The notes beneath the pieces are model-generated. The model was given only the letters and a program-made list of their open reading frames with translations. It made no database searches and was not told where the DNA came from. 8,386 nt of DNA from Deltaproteobacteria bacterium. GTDB taxonomy: Bacteria; Desulfobacterota; Dissulfuribacteria; Dissulfuribacterales; QOAL01. Position numbers and translations under genes: made by a program. Positions within the stretch are counted from its first letter, which is position 1. Each line of letters begins with the position of its first letter. The stretch covers positions 1 through 8,386 of the forward strand of contig WFRQ01000469.1 in assembly GCA_015486425.1 (NCBI GenBank). Direction: 5' to 3'. Of this stretch, positions 1 through 6,699 are shown piece after piece.

Positions 1-306
1 GCTATGGGTGCTGTAATGGGTTCTATTATTGGCGGTCTTGCCGGGACGGCAACAGGCGTTGGCGTAAGGTCCGTGCAGGTTGGCGGTGATGCCGGTGTAT
101 GGATAATCGGAATGCGTTACAAGCTTATTGATGCCGCTACCACCGAGCAGGTAGCCACGAATTATTTTGAGCAGAAAATGGAGGTCGGCGGTGATGCTGT
201 AAGTGTCCTGGGTGTGAAGAGCAAAGACAAGCACAAGATTACCCTGGACAGCATGGTGCAGAGGCTGGTTCAGGAGGCAGTAGCTGATATTGATCGGTAT
301 AAATAA
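1..306 (+). CDS. CsgG/HfaB-like outer-membrane lipoprotein, C-terminal part
   Basis: The reading frame is open from the first base to a TAA at 304-306, so the gene is cut by the window edge; the ATG at 4 is probably internal. The visible ~101 residues begin with a Gly/Ala-rich stretch (GSIIGGLAGTATGVGV), continue with a beta-like segment (WIIGMRYKLIDAATTEQVAT, then YFEQKMEVGG), and end in an amphipathic helix (LDSMVQRLVQEAVADID). The pattern of 'R-Y-K-(I/L)-I-D-A-x-T-x-E-Q-V' followed by a C-terminal helix resembles the CsgG/HfaB family, lipoproteins that form outer-membrane secretion channels or anchors for curli and holdfast components. The signal peptide and lipobox would lie outside the window. 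The family call is from memory of such sequences and could be wrong; a generic envelope lipoprotein is the alternative. Confidence 0.55.
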   Translation, partial: AMGAVMGSIIGGLAGTATGVGVRSVQVGGDAGVWIIGMRYKLIDAATTEQVATNYFEQKMEVGGDAVSVLGVKSKDKHKITLDSMVQRLVQEAVADIDRYK

Positions 307-326
307 TTCCGTATGATATAATCATG

Positions 327-361
327 AGACGGGTATGCGCAATATATACATGCCCGTCTTT
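327..361 (+). terminator. Probable intrinsic terminator after the CsgG-like gene
   Basis: The stem GACGGGTATG (328-337) pairs with CATGCCCGTC (349-358), with one G-T wobble and an 11-base AT-rich loop. A327-T359 extends it, and a short T run (359-361) follows. It lies 21 bases after the stop codon, where a terminator is expected. The T tract is short, so termination may be weak. Confidence 0.55.
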
Positions 362-364
362 CCA

Positions 365-429
365 CATCTGCTGCGTTGTCAGGCGCTTGATGTGCGCAAG
401 TACGCCTGCGTGCCTTCCGCCTTGCATCT
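365..429 (-). repeat. Inverted copy of a ~65-bp repeat core
   Basis: Three blocks match the segment 559-624 in inverted orientation, in the same order and with nearly the same spacing. CATCTGCTGCGTTGTC (365-380) is the exact reverse complement of 609-624, AAGTACGCC (398-406) of 582-590, and TCCGCCTTGCATCT (416-429) of 559-572. This copy lacks the long outer arms found around the other one. The sequence between blocks has diverged, so it looks like an older or truncated copy. Confidence 0.75.
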
Positions 430-535
430 CCGGCAAACCTGGCAATTGCTAATTCAGTTCGTAACTGCTCACCCCCCTCAAGGATTAATTCCTATAATGG
501 AAAGTCGCTTTTCAAACAACAATTTTTTCTAGACA

Positions 536-646
536 CGTATCTGCTCAGGGGGTGCTGCAGATGCAAGGCGGAGGGGGCGAAGGCGTACTTCCCGTACTTC
601 GAGCCCCCGACAACGCAGCAGATGCGGTACCCCCTGAGCAGATACG
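536..646. repeat. 111-bp palindromic repeat (long hairpin)
   Basis: The outer arms CGTATCTGCTCAGGGGGT (536-553) and 629-646 are exact reverse complements over 18 bases. With two G-T wobbles, pairing continues to 559/623, giving about 24 uninterrupted pairs. Inner blocks pair in the same register around a centre at 591: GGGG 574-577 with 605-608, and GTAC 585-588 with 594-597. The core between the arms is shared in inverted orientation with 365-429. A dyad fragment at 7836-7865 resembles the arm. It may act as a transcription stop, an RNA-stability element or a mobile palindromic repeat; the sequence alone does not decide. Confidence 0.8.
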
Positions 647-746
647 GATAATGTTTTTGAACCGTTTATATTCTCTTGTGTCTATCGGATTCCGTGGTTA
701 CACTGAAACGTAAAGTGAGCGTTTGCCGTCTTACCGCATTTCCTTA

Positions 747-925
747 GGGGCTGTCCAAAAATAAGTTGGATGATGGCGCGCTCAGATTTGGGTCAGGCTG
801 AGTTGAACTGATTGAACAAAACCGCAGGCGTAGCCGGGCTACGTTGAGGATTTTGTGATTGAAGTTCAGCTCAGGATGGCCTGAAGATGAGATGCGAAAT
901 CGGCAAGTTATTTTTGGATAGTCCC
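747..925. mobile_element. MITE-like 179-bp palindromic element, copy 1
   Basis: This non-coding element has near-perfect 18-bp terminal inverted repeats. The left end is GGGGCTGTCCAAAAATAA (747-764); the right end (908-925) differs from its complement only by two G-T pairs. TTA flanks both sides (744-746 and 926-928), a likely 3-bp target-site duplication of the T-N-A type seen with some IS5-superfamily elements. The whole element folds about one centre (836) without gaps, and the tip is a stem of CGTAGC with GCTACG. A second copy of identical length is at 8193-8371, with 8 differences by eye. It encodes no transposase, so it would need one supplied in trans. The IS-family assignment from end sequence is tentative. 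Confidence 0.82.
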
Positions 926-972
926 TTAGTCATGGGAATCCCCATATAGCTGAGTATAACGGAAATCCCTCT

Positions 973-1001
973 TTCACGGATATGCAGTAAAACCGAACAA
1001 T
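973..1001 (+). promoter_or_regulatory. Weak candidate sigma-70-type promoter for the kinase operon
   Basis: TTCACG (973-978) and AACAAT (996-1001) are 17 bases apart, each matching 4 of 6 consensus positions. They lie about 90 bases upstream of the preferred kinase start and just downstream of the MITE copy. Such matches occur often by chance. Confidence 0.22.
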
Positions 1002-1089
1002 CGCTCAAATCAGGTGAAAATATACTTTTCCCTGAATTGAGCTTTTGATGATTTGGAAAAGCAAATTTTTCAGGAGACCGCTATTCTTC

Positions 1090-2133
1090 ATGGACCCTGT
1101 GGCACTTCCGGATGATATAATCGATGCGGTTGCCCGCATACCGCAGCCTGCCCTGGTGCATACCGCCGAGAAGAGCATATTTGTAAATGCTGCCCTTGTG
1201 GAGCTTCTCGAGTACTCGCGTCCTGAGCAGATGGAGGACCGTTTCATGGGTGAGTTTATTGCGCCGTGGCATTTCGGGCATCCACGCATGGGGCGCAGGG
1301 AGGCAGCAGGAAAAAAGCGGGGTGGCGGAAGCATTGATATAGAGATATCCACTCTGCCGCTCTACTGTTCTGATGTGACCCTGTACCAGAGCATAATCAG
1401 GGACATCACAGAGCGGAAGCACTGGGAGGGGGCCATGCTTCAGTCAGAACGTCTTACTGCAATGGGGCGTCTTGCAGGGGAAATAGCCCATGAGATAAAT
1501 AACCCCCTGGGCGGTATTCTTCTCTATGCCAATCTGATACATGAAGACCTTGATCCAGGCAGCCAGGCACGGGCAAATCTGGAAAAAATCATCAAACTTG
1601 CCACGCGTTGCAGGATAATTGCAAAAGGGCTGCTTAATTTCGGCAGATCTTCTTCAAAGACATATGCACCTGTGGACCTTAACAAGGTGATCAGCGATAT
1701 GTACTCCCTCATAGAAGACCATAATATTCTCAAACGGGTCAGCACGAAATTCAGTCTTGCCCGCAACCTGCCGCATCTCATGGGGGACAGGGGGCAGCTC
1801 GAACAGGTGGTCCTCAATATAGTTATCAATGCAGGAGAGGCTATGAAGGGTCAGGGTGAGTTAAGGGTGAATACGCACTTTTCACCTGACACAAAGACCA
1901 TTAATATGAAATTTGAAGATACAGGCCCGGGTATCCCGGAAGAAATAAAGTCCAGGATTTTTGAACCTTTTTTTACCACAAAGCAGCCAGGCAGGGGCAC
2001 CGGGCTGGGGCTTTCCATTACTCATGGTATAGTTCAGCGTCATGGAGGCAAGATCAGAATATCAGGGGAGGTAGGCAGCGGAGCGTGTTTTGAGTTGATA
2101 TTCCCGGTTAACATTTCAGGGCCCCAGGCATAA
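1090..2133 (+). CDS. Cytosolic PAS-domain sensor histidine kinase (NtrB-like)
   Basis: This kinase autophosphorylates on histidine and passes phosphate to a response regulator, almost certainly the one encoded 57 bases downstream. Counted from the ATG at 1090 (347 residues), a PAS-like domain spans about 8-110. The HisKA region has the H-box AGEIAHEINNPLGG with the phospho-accepting His at 134. The HATPase domain shows an N-box (NIVINAGEA), G1 (DTGPGIPEE), F-box (FEPFFTT) and G2 (GTGLGLSI). No signal peptide or membrane span is visible, so the signal is probably internal. I prefer the start at 1090 because AGGAG (1072-1076) precedes it, although the 13-base spacing is long. TTG at 1045 and ATG at 1048 are in frame and would add 14-15 residues, but lack a good ribosome site. 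The ligand of the PAS domain cannot be told from sequence. Confidence 0.93.
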   Translation: MDPVALPDDIIDAVARIPQPALVHTAEKSIFVNAALVELLEYSRPEQMEDRFMGEFIAPWHFGHPRMGRREAAGKKRGGGSIDIEISTLPLYCSDVTLYQSIIRDITERKHWEGAMLQSERLTAMGRLAGEIAHEINNPLGGILLYANLIHEDLDPGSQARANLEKIIKLATRCRIIAKGLLNFGRSSSKTYAPVDLNKVISDMYSLIEDHNILKRVSTKFSLARNLPHLMGDRGQLEQVVLNIVINAGEAMKGQGELRVNTHFSPDTKTINMKFEDTGPGIPEEIKSRIFEPFFTTKQPGRGTGLGLSITHGIVQRHGGKIRISGEVGSGACFELIFPVNISGPQA

Positions 2134-2190
2134 AGAGGCCCTGAGCAGCAAGGGCGGTGATGCAGGCCGGTCTGATTATCACAGGAAAAC

Positions 2191-3576
2191 ATGAAAGAAC
2201 GAATACTCATTGCAGATGACGATCCGGACATAAGGGACGGGTGCGCGCAGGTCCTTAACAGACTGGGCTGCCAGATAACCCAGACCTCCACAGGCGCTGA
2301 GGCCCTGCGCCTTCTTGACAAGTATGAGTTTGATCTCCTGCTGCTTGATCTCAAGATGCCGGACATGAACGGTCTTGACCTGCTTCGCACCATAAGGGAG
2401 CAGGATGAGGGCCTTCCTGTGATAATGATAACCGCTTATGGCACCATTCAGAATGCCGTTGAGGCCATGAGGATGGGGGCAAATGATTTCCTGCCCAAGC
2501 CATTTGAGCCTGAAGAGCTGCGGCTTGTTGTGCGGCGCACTCTTAATGCCAAGCGTCTTGCGCTGGAAAATCTTTACCTTCGTGAAGAGCTCAAGAGAAA
2601 GGAGGGCGAGGTCTGCATAATCGGCCAGAGCCCGCCGCTTCTTCGGGTTTTTGATCAGATAAAGCGTCTTGCCCCTACAGACAGCACTGTTCTTATTACA
2701 GGAGAGAGCGGTACCGGCAAGGGTCTTCTTGCAAGACATATCCATGAACTGAGCCAGAGACATGACCATCCATTTGTTTCAGTTGACTGTTCCACCCTTG
2801 TTCCATCCCTGTTTGAAAGCGAGCTTTTCGGGCATGTGAAGGGGGCCTTTACCGGCGCTGAGGCCAGCAAGGTGGGTAAATTTGAACTGGCCAGCGGCGG
2901 TACCCTTTTCCTGGACGAGATCGCCAATATCAATCTTGAGCTGCAGGCCAAGCTCCTGAAGGCTGTTGAGGAAAAGGAAATTTCCAGGGTGGGCAGCCAG
3001 CGCCTCACCAAGGTTGATGTTCGCATAATAGCGGCCACAAATCAGGACCTTAAACAGGCGGTTCAGGATGGCAGGTTCAGGGAAGACCTTTACTTCAGGC
3101 TGAATGTAGTGGCCATCAAGACCCCTACGCTCCGTGAGCGGCGTGATGATATCCCCTTGCTTGCGGATTATTTTCTTAAAAAGGCAGGGCAGAAGTATGA
3201 CAGACCCGGCCTTGGTCTTACTCCAGCGGCAATAAAACTCATGCAGGGTTACCGCTGGCCGGGAAATGTCCGTGAGCTTGAAAACACCATGGAGCGCGTG
3301 GTTATCTTTGCCACCCGTAAATCAATTGATGTGGAGGATATAGAGGCTGCAGGGCTCCGCTCCGTAGATGCCGCGCCAGGGCGAAGACGCAGTGATAGCA
3401 GTGTTGAGGCAGATGGTTCCACTGAGGACATGACGCTTAAGGAAGTGGAAAAGAGACACATCTTGAGAGTTCTGGAAAAGGCTGCTGGCAATCGCACAGA
3501 GGCGGCAAGAATCCTTAAAATAGACAGAAAGACCCTGCGGCACAAACTCCGGAAATGGGGATATGACGAGGAGTGA
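2191..3576 (+). CDS. Sigma-54-dependent response regulator, NtrC family
   Basis: This is a full-length 461-residue enhancer-binding protein. The receiver domain (about 3-118) has acidic residues D9-D11, the phospho-acceptor D53 in LLLLDLKMPDMNG, T81 and K103. The AAA+ domain (about 143-375) shows Walker A GESGTGKG (171-178), the sigma-54 contact loop GAFTGA (218-223), Walker B TLFLDE (238-243) and the motif WPGNVRELE. A linker of about 30 polar residues leads to a Fis-type helix-turn-helix at the C terminus (TEAARILKIDRKTLRHKLRK). When phosphorylated it should oligomerise, bind upstream sites and use ATP to open sigma-54 promoters. AGGA (2183-2186) precedes the ATG. It is the partner of the upstream kinase. 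Its target genes are unknown; I recognised no sigma-54 promoter in the window. Subfamily names such as ZraR or AtoC would be over-specific. Confidence 0.96.
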   Translation: MKERILIADDDPDIRDGCAQVLNRLGCQITQTSTGAEALRLLDKYEFDLLLLDLKMPDMNGLDLLRTIREQDEGLPVIMITAYGTIQNAVEAMRMGANDFLPKPFEPEELRLVVRRTLNAKRLALENLYLREELKRKEGEVCIIGQSPPLLRVFDQIKRLAPTDSTVLITGESGTGKGLLARHIHELSQRHDHPFVSVDCSTLVPSLFESELFGHVKGAFTGAEASKVGKFELASGGTLFLDEIANINLELQAKLLKAVEEKEISRVGSQRLTKVDVRIIAATNQDLKQAVQDGRFREDLYFRLNVVAIKTPTLRERRDDIPLLADYFLKKAGQKYDRPGLGLTPAAIKLMQGYRWPGNVRELENTMERVVIFATRKSIDVEDIEAAGLRSVDAAPGRRRSDSSVEADGSTEDMTLKEVEKRHILRVLEKAAGNRTEAARILKIDRKTLRHKLRKWGYDEE

Positions 3577-3593
3577 TGCAGGGGCCTTTTAGA

Positions 3594-3609
3594 CGGTTTC
3601 AGTAAACCG
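3594..3609. terminator. Small hairpin between convergent genes, possible weak bidirectional terminator
   Basis: CGGTTT (3594-3599) pairs with AAACCG (3604-3609) across a 4-base loop. It lies 17 bases after the regulator's stop, and the YkgJ-like gene's TGA overlaps the stem and loop. Neither strand has a clear T tract after the stem, so the terminator role is uncertain. Confidence 0.3.
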
Positions 3610-4357
3610 GCATCTCTTCAGGAAGCCACTGCGCCAGTGTGCCTTCTCCTGCAGGCCACGCGGTGAGTCTTCTCAGAAACGCACGGAATCTGAGTTTGTC
3701 ATCAGGAGGGATCATGAAGCCTGGAAGGGGGCAGTTCCGTGTCTGGGGCGTCTGGTCTGTGTTTTCCCTGTTTTTTCCGGTATCAGGCAGGCTGCCTGTG
3801 ATGGCTGCGTGCAGCAGGCCGGACACGTTTCCTGTTATGCCGCCGTGGCTGTCAATGTGTTCGATTATCTGGTACATGGCCAGGTTGACAGTTATCAGGA
3901 AGGGATCCATGTCTGCGGTGCCCTCTTCAATACACGGTGTTACAGATGACATGGCCCTGCATACAAAGGGCCTGCTGTCATAGACAGAGCACATGCCCTG
4001 GTCGTCAAGCAGCGGGCAGGTCCCCTCTCCGGGTTCTCCGAGATCAGGTGTAATCTCTTCTCCCCTGATGATTTGCCAGGTATTCCTGTTCAGTGTTGTA
4101 GTAGGAATATACCGGGGTTCAGAGGCCGCACGGGCAATCCGAATGCCTGTTTCCTCAGGCACTGCATCACCAAGCGCCTTTCTGACAAGGTCCATCTCAA
4201 GAGTGGTTGCAGCAGCATTAATCGTACAGCATGTGCTGCACCCCGGACCGCATGCTACAGAAAATCCCTTGGTGAAATCTTCGTAAAAGCTGTAAATTGC
4301 CATGAGTGGTATATATTTGTCATCCATGAATACAAGATAACCCATGGCAGGTTTCAT
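3599..4357 (-). CDS. YkgJ-family cysteine-cluster protein (putative metal binding)
   Basis: The protein carries the two-part cysteine signature of the YkgJ/UPF0153 family, described as putative zinc- or iron-chelating. Counted from the ATG at 4357 (252 residues), the first cluster is C36-x3-C40-x2-C43-C44 (CGPGCSTCC). The second is C114-x8-C123-x9-C133 within CPLLDDQGMCSVYDSRPFVC; C142 follows soon after. The segment 'CSVYDSRPFVCR' is typical of the family. The biochemical role is not established. The frame extends upstream to an ATG at 4405, but that would run into truA on the other strand, so I prefer 4357; ATGs at 4345 and 4327 are also possible. No start has a good ribosome site. The ~60 residues after the clusters (about 190-252) are polar and then helical, without a recognised domain. 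No membrane segment is seen. Confidence 0.85.
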   Translation of the reverse strand: MKPAMGYLVFMDDKYIPLMAIYSFYEDFTKGFSVACGPGCSTCCTINAAATTLEMDLVRKALGDAVPEETGIRIARAASEPRYIPTTTLNRNTWQIIRGEEITPDLGEPGEGTCPLLDDQGMCSVYDSRPFVCRAMSSVTPCIEEGTADMDPFLITVNLAMYQIIEHIDSHGGITGNVSGLLHAAITGSLPDTGKNRENTDQTPQTRNCPLPGFMIPPDDKLRFRAFLRRLTAWPAGEGTLAQWLPEEMPVY

Positions 4358-4362
4358 TACAA

Positions 4363-5181
4363 ATGGCCCGGAAAAAAAGAGTTTTTCGCAACATAAAACT
4401 GACAATCAGCTACTGCGGCACAAGGTTTCACGGCTGGCAGAAACAGCCCGGGGTCCTTACCGTGCAGGAGGTGCTCGAAAAGGCCGTTGCCACCATGACC
4501 GGAGAGCAGCCTTCTCTCATTGCATCGGGCCGTACTGATGCCGGAGTGCATGCCCTGGGGCAGGTTGTGAATTTCAGAACACAGAGTACCATACCGCTTG
4601 ACGGCCTGTTAAAGGGTCTTAACAGCATGCTCCCTTCAGACATAGCCGTGCTTGAAGCAAAGGACGTGCCCTGGAAATTCCATGCCATTGGGAGCAGCAT
4701 TTCCAAGATGTATCAGTACATTATTATCAATGCTGACACAAGGCTTCCCCTCTGGGAGGATAGGGCCTGGGTGTTTACCAGGGCCGTTCTGGATGCAGAT
4801 GCCATGAACAGGGCTGCGTCTGTGCTTGAGGGAACTCATGATTTTACCTCGTTTACTGCCAGAGGTTCCTCTGCCAGGACCAGGGACCGCACGGTTTTTC
4901 ACTGCGGTGTCAAGCCGGTGGAGCATGCGCTTTTTCCACCTGCAGCATGCCGATATTTAATGTTTTCTATTGCCGCAGACGGATTCCTTCGTTATATGGT
5001 TCGTAATATTGCAGGTCTGCTTGTTGAAATGGGTGCAGGGAGAAGAGACTCCGAGGAAATGATTCATGTGCTTGAGGCAAGGGATCGTGCTGCCGCCGGC
5101 CCTACTGCTCCTCCGCAGGGTCTTTATCTCATGCGGGTTGATTATGACCAGAAGGCGGAGAGCGGGCCATTGAATTTTTAA
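4363..5181 (+). CDS. truA: tRNA pseudouridine(38-40) synthase TruA
   Basis: TruA converts uridines 38-40 in the anticodon arm of many tRNAs to pseudouridine. The 272-residue length is normal for the family. The N terminus IKLTISYCGTRFHGWQKQPG matches the conserved opening strand. SGRTDAGVHALGQVVNF holds the catalytic Asp (D59 here). FLRYMVRNIAGLLVEMGAGRR and the terminal APPQGLYLMRVDY are family signatures. The ATG at 4363 has GCAGG 11 bases upstream, a weak site, but the conserved strand begins ten residues later, so this start is reasonable. It faces away from the YkgJ-like gene with only 5 bases between the chosen starts, so its promoter must lie inside that gene. It leads a co-directional run with the next three genes, with gaps of 23, 40 and 48 bases. 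Confidence 0.96.
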   Translation: MARKKRVFRNIKLTISYCGTRFHGWQKQPGVLTVQEVLEKAVATMTGEQPSLIASGRTDAGVHALGQVVNFRTQSTIPLDGLLKGLNSMLPSDIAVLEAKDVPWKFHAIGSSISKMYQYIIINADTRLPLWEDRAWVFTRAVLDADAMNRAASVLEGTHDFTSFTARGSSARTRDRTVFHCGVKPVEHALFPPAACRYLMFSIAADGFLRYMVRNIAGLLVEMGAGRRDSEEMIHVLEARDRAAAGPTAPPQGLYLMRVDYDQKAESGPLNF

Positions 5182-5204
5182 TAATACCTGAAGGAGAACA
5201 GTAA

Positions 5205-5405
5205 ATGGACCATTTTGAGAAAATTATTGAAAATATCAGCGAGGAGATTCTCAGGACACTCAAGCAGATGCGCAAGACAAAAGATCCTGAGGAGAGGAAG
5301 CTCCTCGCAGAGACCATAAACCAGTTAACCGTGTCACTCTCTTCACTCATGGAGAGTACCGCTTCTCTGATGTCAGAGATGGCGGGCAGTGATATGTTCG
5401 AATAA
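5205..5405 (+). CDS. Small helical protein of unknown function (66 aa)
   Basis: I do not recognise a family. The 66 residues are almost all helix-forming and charged. A first helix (about 3-27, DHFEKIIENISEEILRTLKQ) is followed by a short break (TKDPEERK) and a second helix (about 31-62) that ends in a Ser/Met-rich segment. There is no cysteine, signal peptide or membrane segment. A helical hairpin or coiled-coil dimer is plausible. A strong ribosome site, AAGGAG (5191-5196), lies 8 bases before the ATG, which supports real translation. It sits 23 bases after truA and 40 before the aminotransferase, so it is probably co-transcribed with both. Confidence 0.8.
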   Translation: MDHFEKIIENISEEILRTLKQMRKTKDPEERKLLAETINQLTVSLSSLMESTASLMSEMAGSDMFE

Positions 5406-5411
5406 TTTGAC

Positions 5412-5428
5412 TTAGGGACAGCCCCTTA
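5412..5428. repeat. Possible excision scar of the MITE family
   Basis: TTA (5412-5414), then GGGACAGCCCC (5415-5425), then TTA (5426-5428). Bases 5416-5425 (GGACAGCCCC) equal the reverse complement of the first ten bases of the element's left end, and TTA on both sides matches the flanks of the copy at 747-925. This looks like a remnant left after loss of an element. The match is short, so chance is possible. Confidence 0.35.
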
Positions 5429-5445
5429 TTTAAGGAGATGCAAAA

Positions 5446-6651
5446 ATGTCGTGGGAAGCACCACTTGCCGAACGTGTAAGGAACCTGAAACCTTCTCCTA
5501 CCCTTGCTGTAGATGCAAAGGCCAAGGCCCTGAAGGCCCAGGGTGTTGATATTGTAAACCTGTCAGCCGGTGAGCCGGATTTTGATACACCGGATCACAT
5601 CAAGGAGGCAGCCATCAAGGCCATAAAGGACGGCTTTACAAAGTACACCGCAGTGGCTGGAATACCGGAACTGAAGGACGCCATTGCCGCGAAAATGGAG
5701 AGGGATTATGGCCTCAAGTATTCTTCAGACGAGATCATAGCATCCACTGGCGGCAAGCAGGTACTGTACAATATCATGCAGGCCATTCTTGATCCCGGTG
5801 ACGAGGTAATCATCCCTGTGCCCTACTGGGTTTCCTATCCTGCCCTTGTAGAGCTTGCAGGCGGTGTGCCTCAATATCTCATGTGCAGCGCCGATGACGG
5901 TTTTGCGCTTGATATGGACGGGCTCCGTTCAATGATAACCTCCAGGACCAGGGCCATTATCCTGAACAGTCCCTCAAACCCCACTGGAGCAGCCTATTCC
6001 CGTGATGACCTGGAGGAAGTTACAAAGCTGGCGCTTGCACACGGGTTTTATATCATATCTGACGATATTTATGATGAAATTCGTTTTGACGGCGTTGCCC
6101 CTGAAAATGCAGCGTCTGTAAATCCGGAATGTCGTGACAGGGTACTTGTGGTAAACGGGGTGTCAAAGACTTATGCCATGACCGGCTGGCGCATTGGCTA
6201 TCTTGCAGGGCCTGCAGCAGTGGTAAAGGCCACTGCGAAGATACAGAGCCAGAGCACTTCAAACCCCAATTCAATTGCACAGAAGGCTGCCGCTGCCGCG
6301 CTTTCCGGTCCGCAGGGCTGTATTGATGTGATGAAAACGGCTTTTGCCGAGCGCAAGGCCTACATTGTGGACAGGCTCAGGGCCATTGAAGGGGTTAAGT
6401 GCGTTGATCCTTCAGGCGCTTTCTATGCCTTCCCTGACATGTCTGCTTTTTATGGCAGGAAACACGAAGGGGGCACAGTTACCGACTCCCTGAGTCTGGC
6501 TGACTACCTTCTGGAATCGGCCAGCATTGCCTGCGTTCCGGGCATTGCCTTTGGTGATGACAGGTTCATACGTTTCTCCTATGCCACTGATATGAAGGTA
6601 ATAACGGAGGGCATGGACAGGCTTGAGGAGGCCCTGGGAAAGCTTAAATAG
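5446..6651 (+). CDS. PLP-dependent class I aminotransferase (aspartate aminotransferase-like)
   Basis: This fold-type I enzyme moves an amino group between an amino acid and a 2-oxoacid, most likely aspartate/2-oxoglutarate. The 401-residue length is typical of the AspB/Ib group. The opening VNLSAGEPDFDTPDHI is characteristic. N178 lies in NSPSNPTG, and D206 and Y209 lie in SDDIYDE, the positions that contact the cofactor ring. K241 in GVSKTYAMTGWRIGYL forms the Schiff base. R376 in FIRFSYATD binds the substrate carboxylate. AAGGAG (5432-5437) is 8 bases before the ATG. Substrate choice within the family (aspartate, prephenate or aromatic amino acids) cannot be fixed by these motifs. It lies downstream of truA and the 66-residue protein, with a possible MITE scar in the leader. 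Confidence 0.94.
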   Translation: MSWEAPLAERVRNLKPSPTLAVDAKAKALKAQGVDIVNLSAGEPDFDTPDHIKEAAIKAIKDGFTKYTAVAGIPELKDAIAAKMERDYGLKYSSDEIIASTGGKQVLYNIMQAILDPGDEVIIPVPYWVSYPALVELAGGVPQYLMCSADDGFALDMDGLRSMITSRTRAIILNSPSNPTGAAYSRDDLEEVTKLALAHGFYIISDDIYDEIRFDGVAPENAASVNPECRDRVLVVNGVSKTYAMTGWRIGYLAGPAAVVKATAKIQSQSTSNPNSIAQKAAAAALSGPQGCIDVMKTAFAERKAYIVDRLRAIEGVKCVDPSGAFYAFPDMSAFYGRKHEGGTVTDSLSLADYLLESASIACVPGIAFGDDRFIRFSYATDMKVITEGMDRLEEALGKLK

Positions 6652-6699
6652 GCCGGGCGTCGTGGTCCAAAGCAGGCACATAAATGCAGGAGCGCTGTA

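Larger units (their letters stand above)
307..1089. other. Gene-free, repeat-rich intergenic region
   Basis: About 780 bases lie between the CsgG-like gene and the histidine kinase, with no credible coding frame. In order they hold a terminator hairpin (327-361), an inverted repeat core (365-429), a stretch at 430-535 with one fragment (CGTAACTGCTCA, 460-471) resembling the arm of the next hairpin, a 111-bp hairpin (536-646), a stretch without recognised signals (647-746), a 179-bp MITE-like element (747-925), and a leader of about 160 bases before the kinase. The density of palindromic pieces suggests a preferred landing zone for small non-coding elements. Confidence 0.7.

Noticed and set aside
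335..532. Open frame of 65 codons on the plus strand
   Set aside because: It runs through the terminator hairpin and the inverted repeat core, has no ribosome site and no protein-like pattern.
360..650. CRISPR array
   Set aside because: The repeats are inverted, few and hairpin-forming, without regular spacers or cas genes.
827..845. tRNA or structured small RNA gene at the tip of the MITE
   Set aside because: The CGTAGC/GCTACG stem is part of the element-wide hairpin; no cloverleaf or T-arm signature is present.
934..947. ATGGG/CCCAT inverted repeat as an operator for the kinase operon
   Set aside because: A 5-bp stem is too short to separate from chance, and it lies far from the start.
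2179..2769. Long minus-strand open frame of 196 codons inside the response regulator
   Set aside because: It is antisense to a clear receiver/AAA+ gene and its translation resembles no family; codon bias of the real gene explains it.
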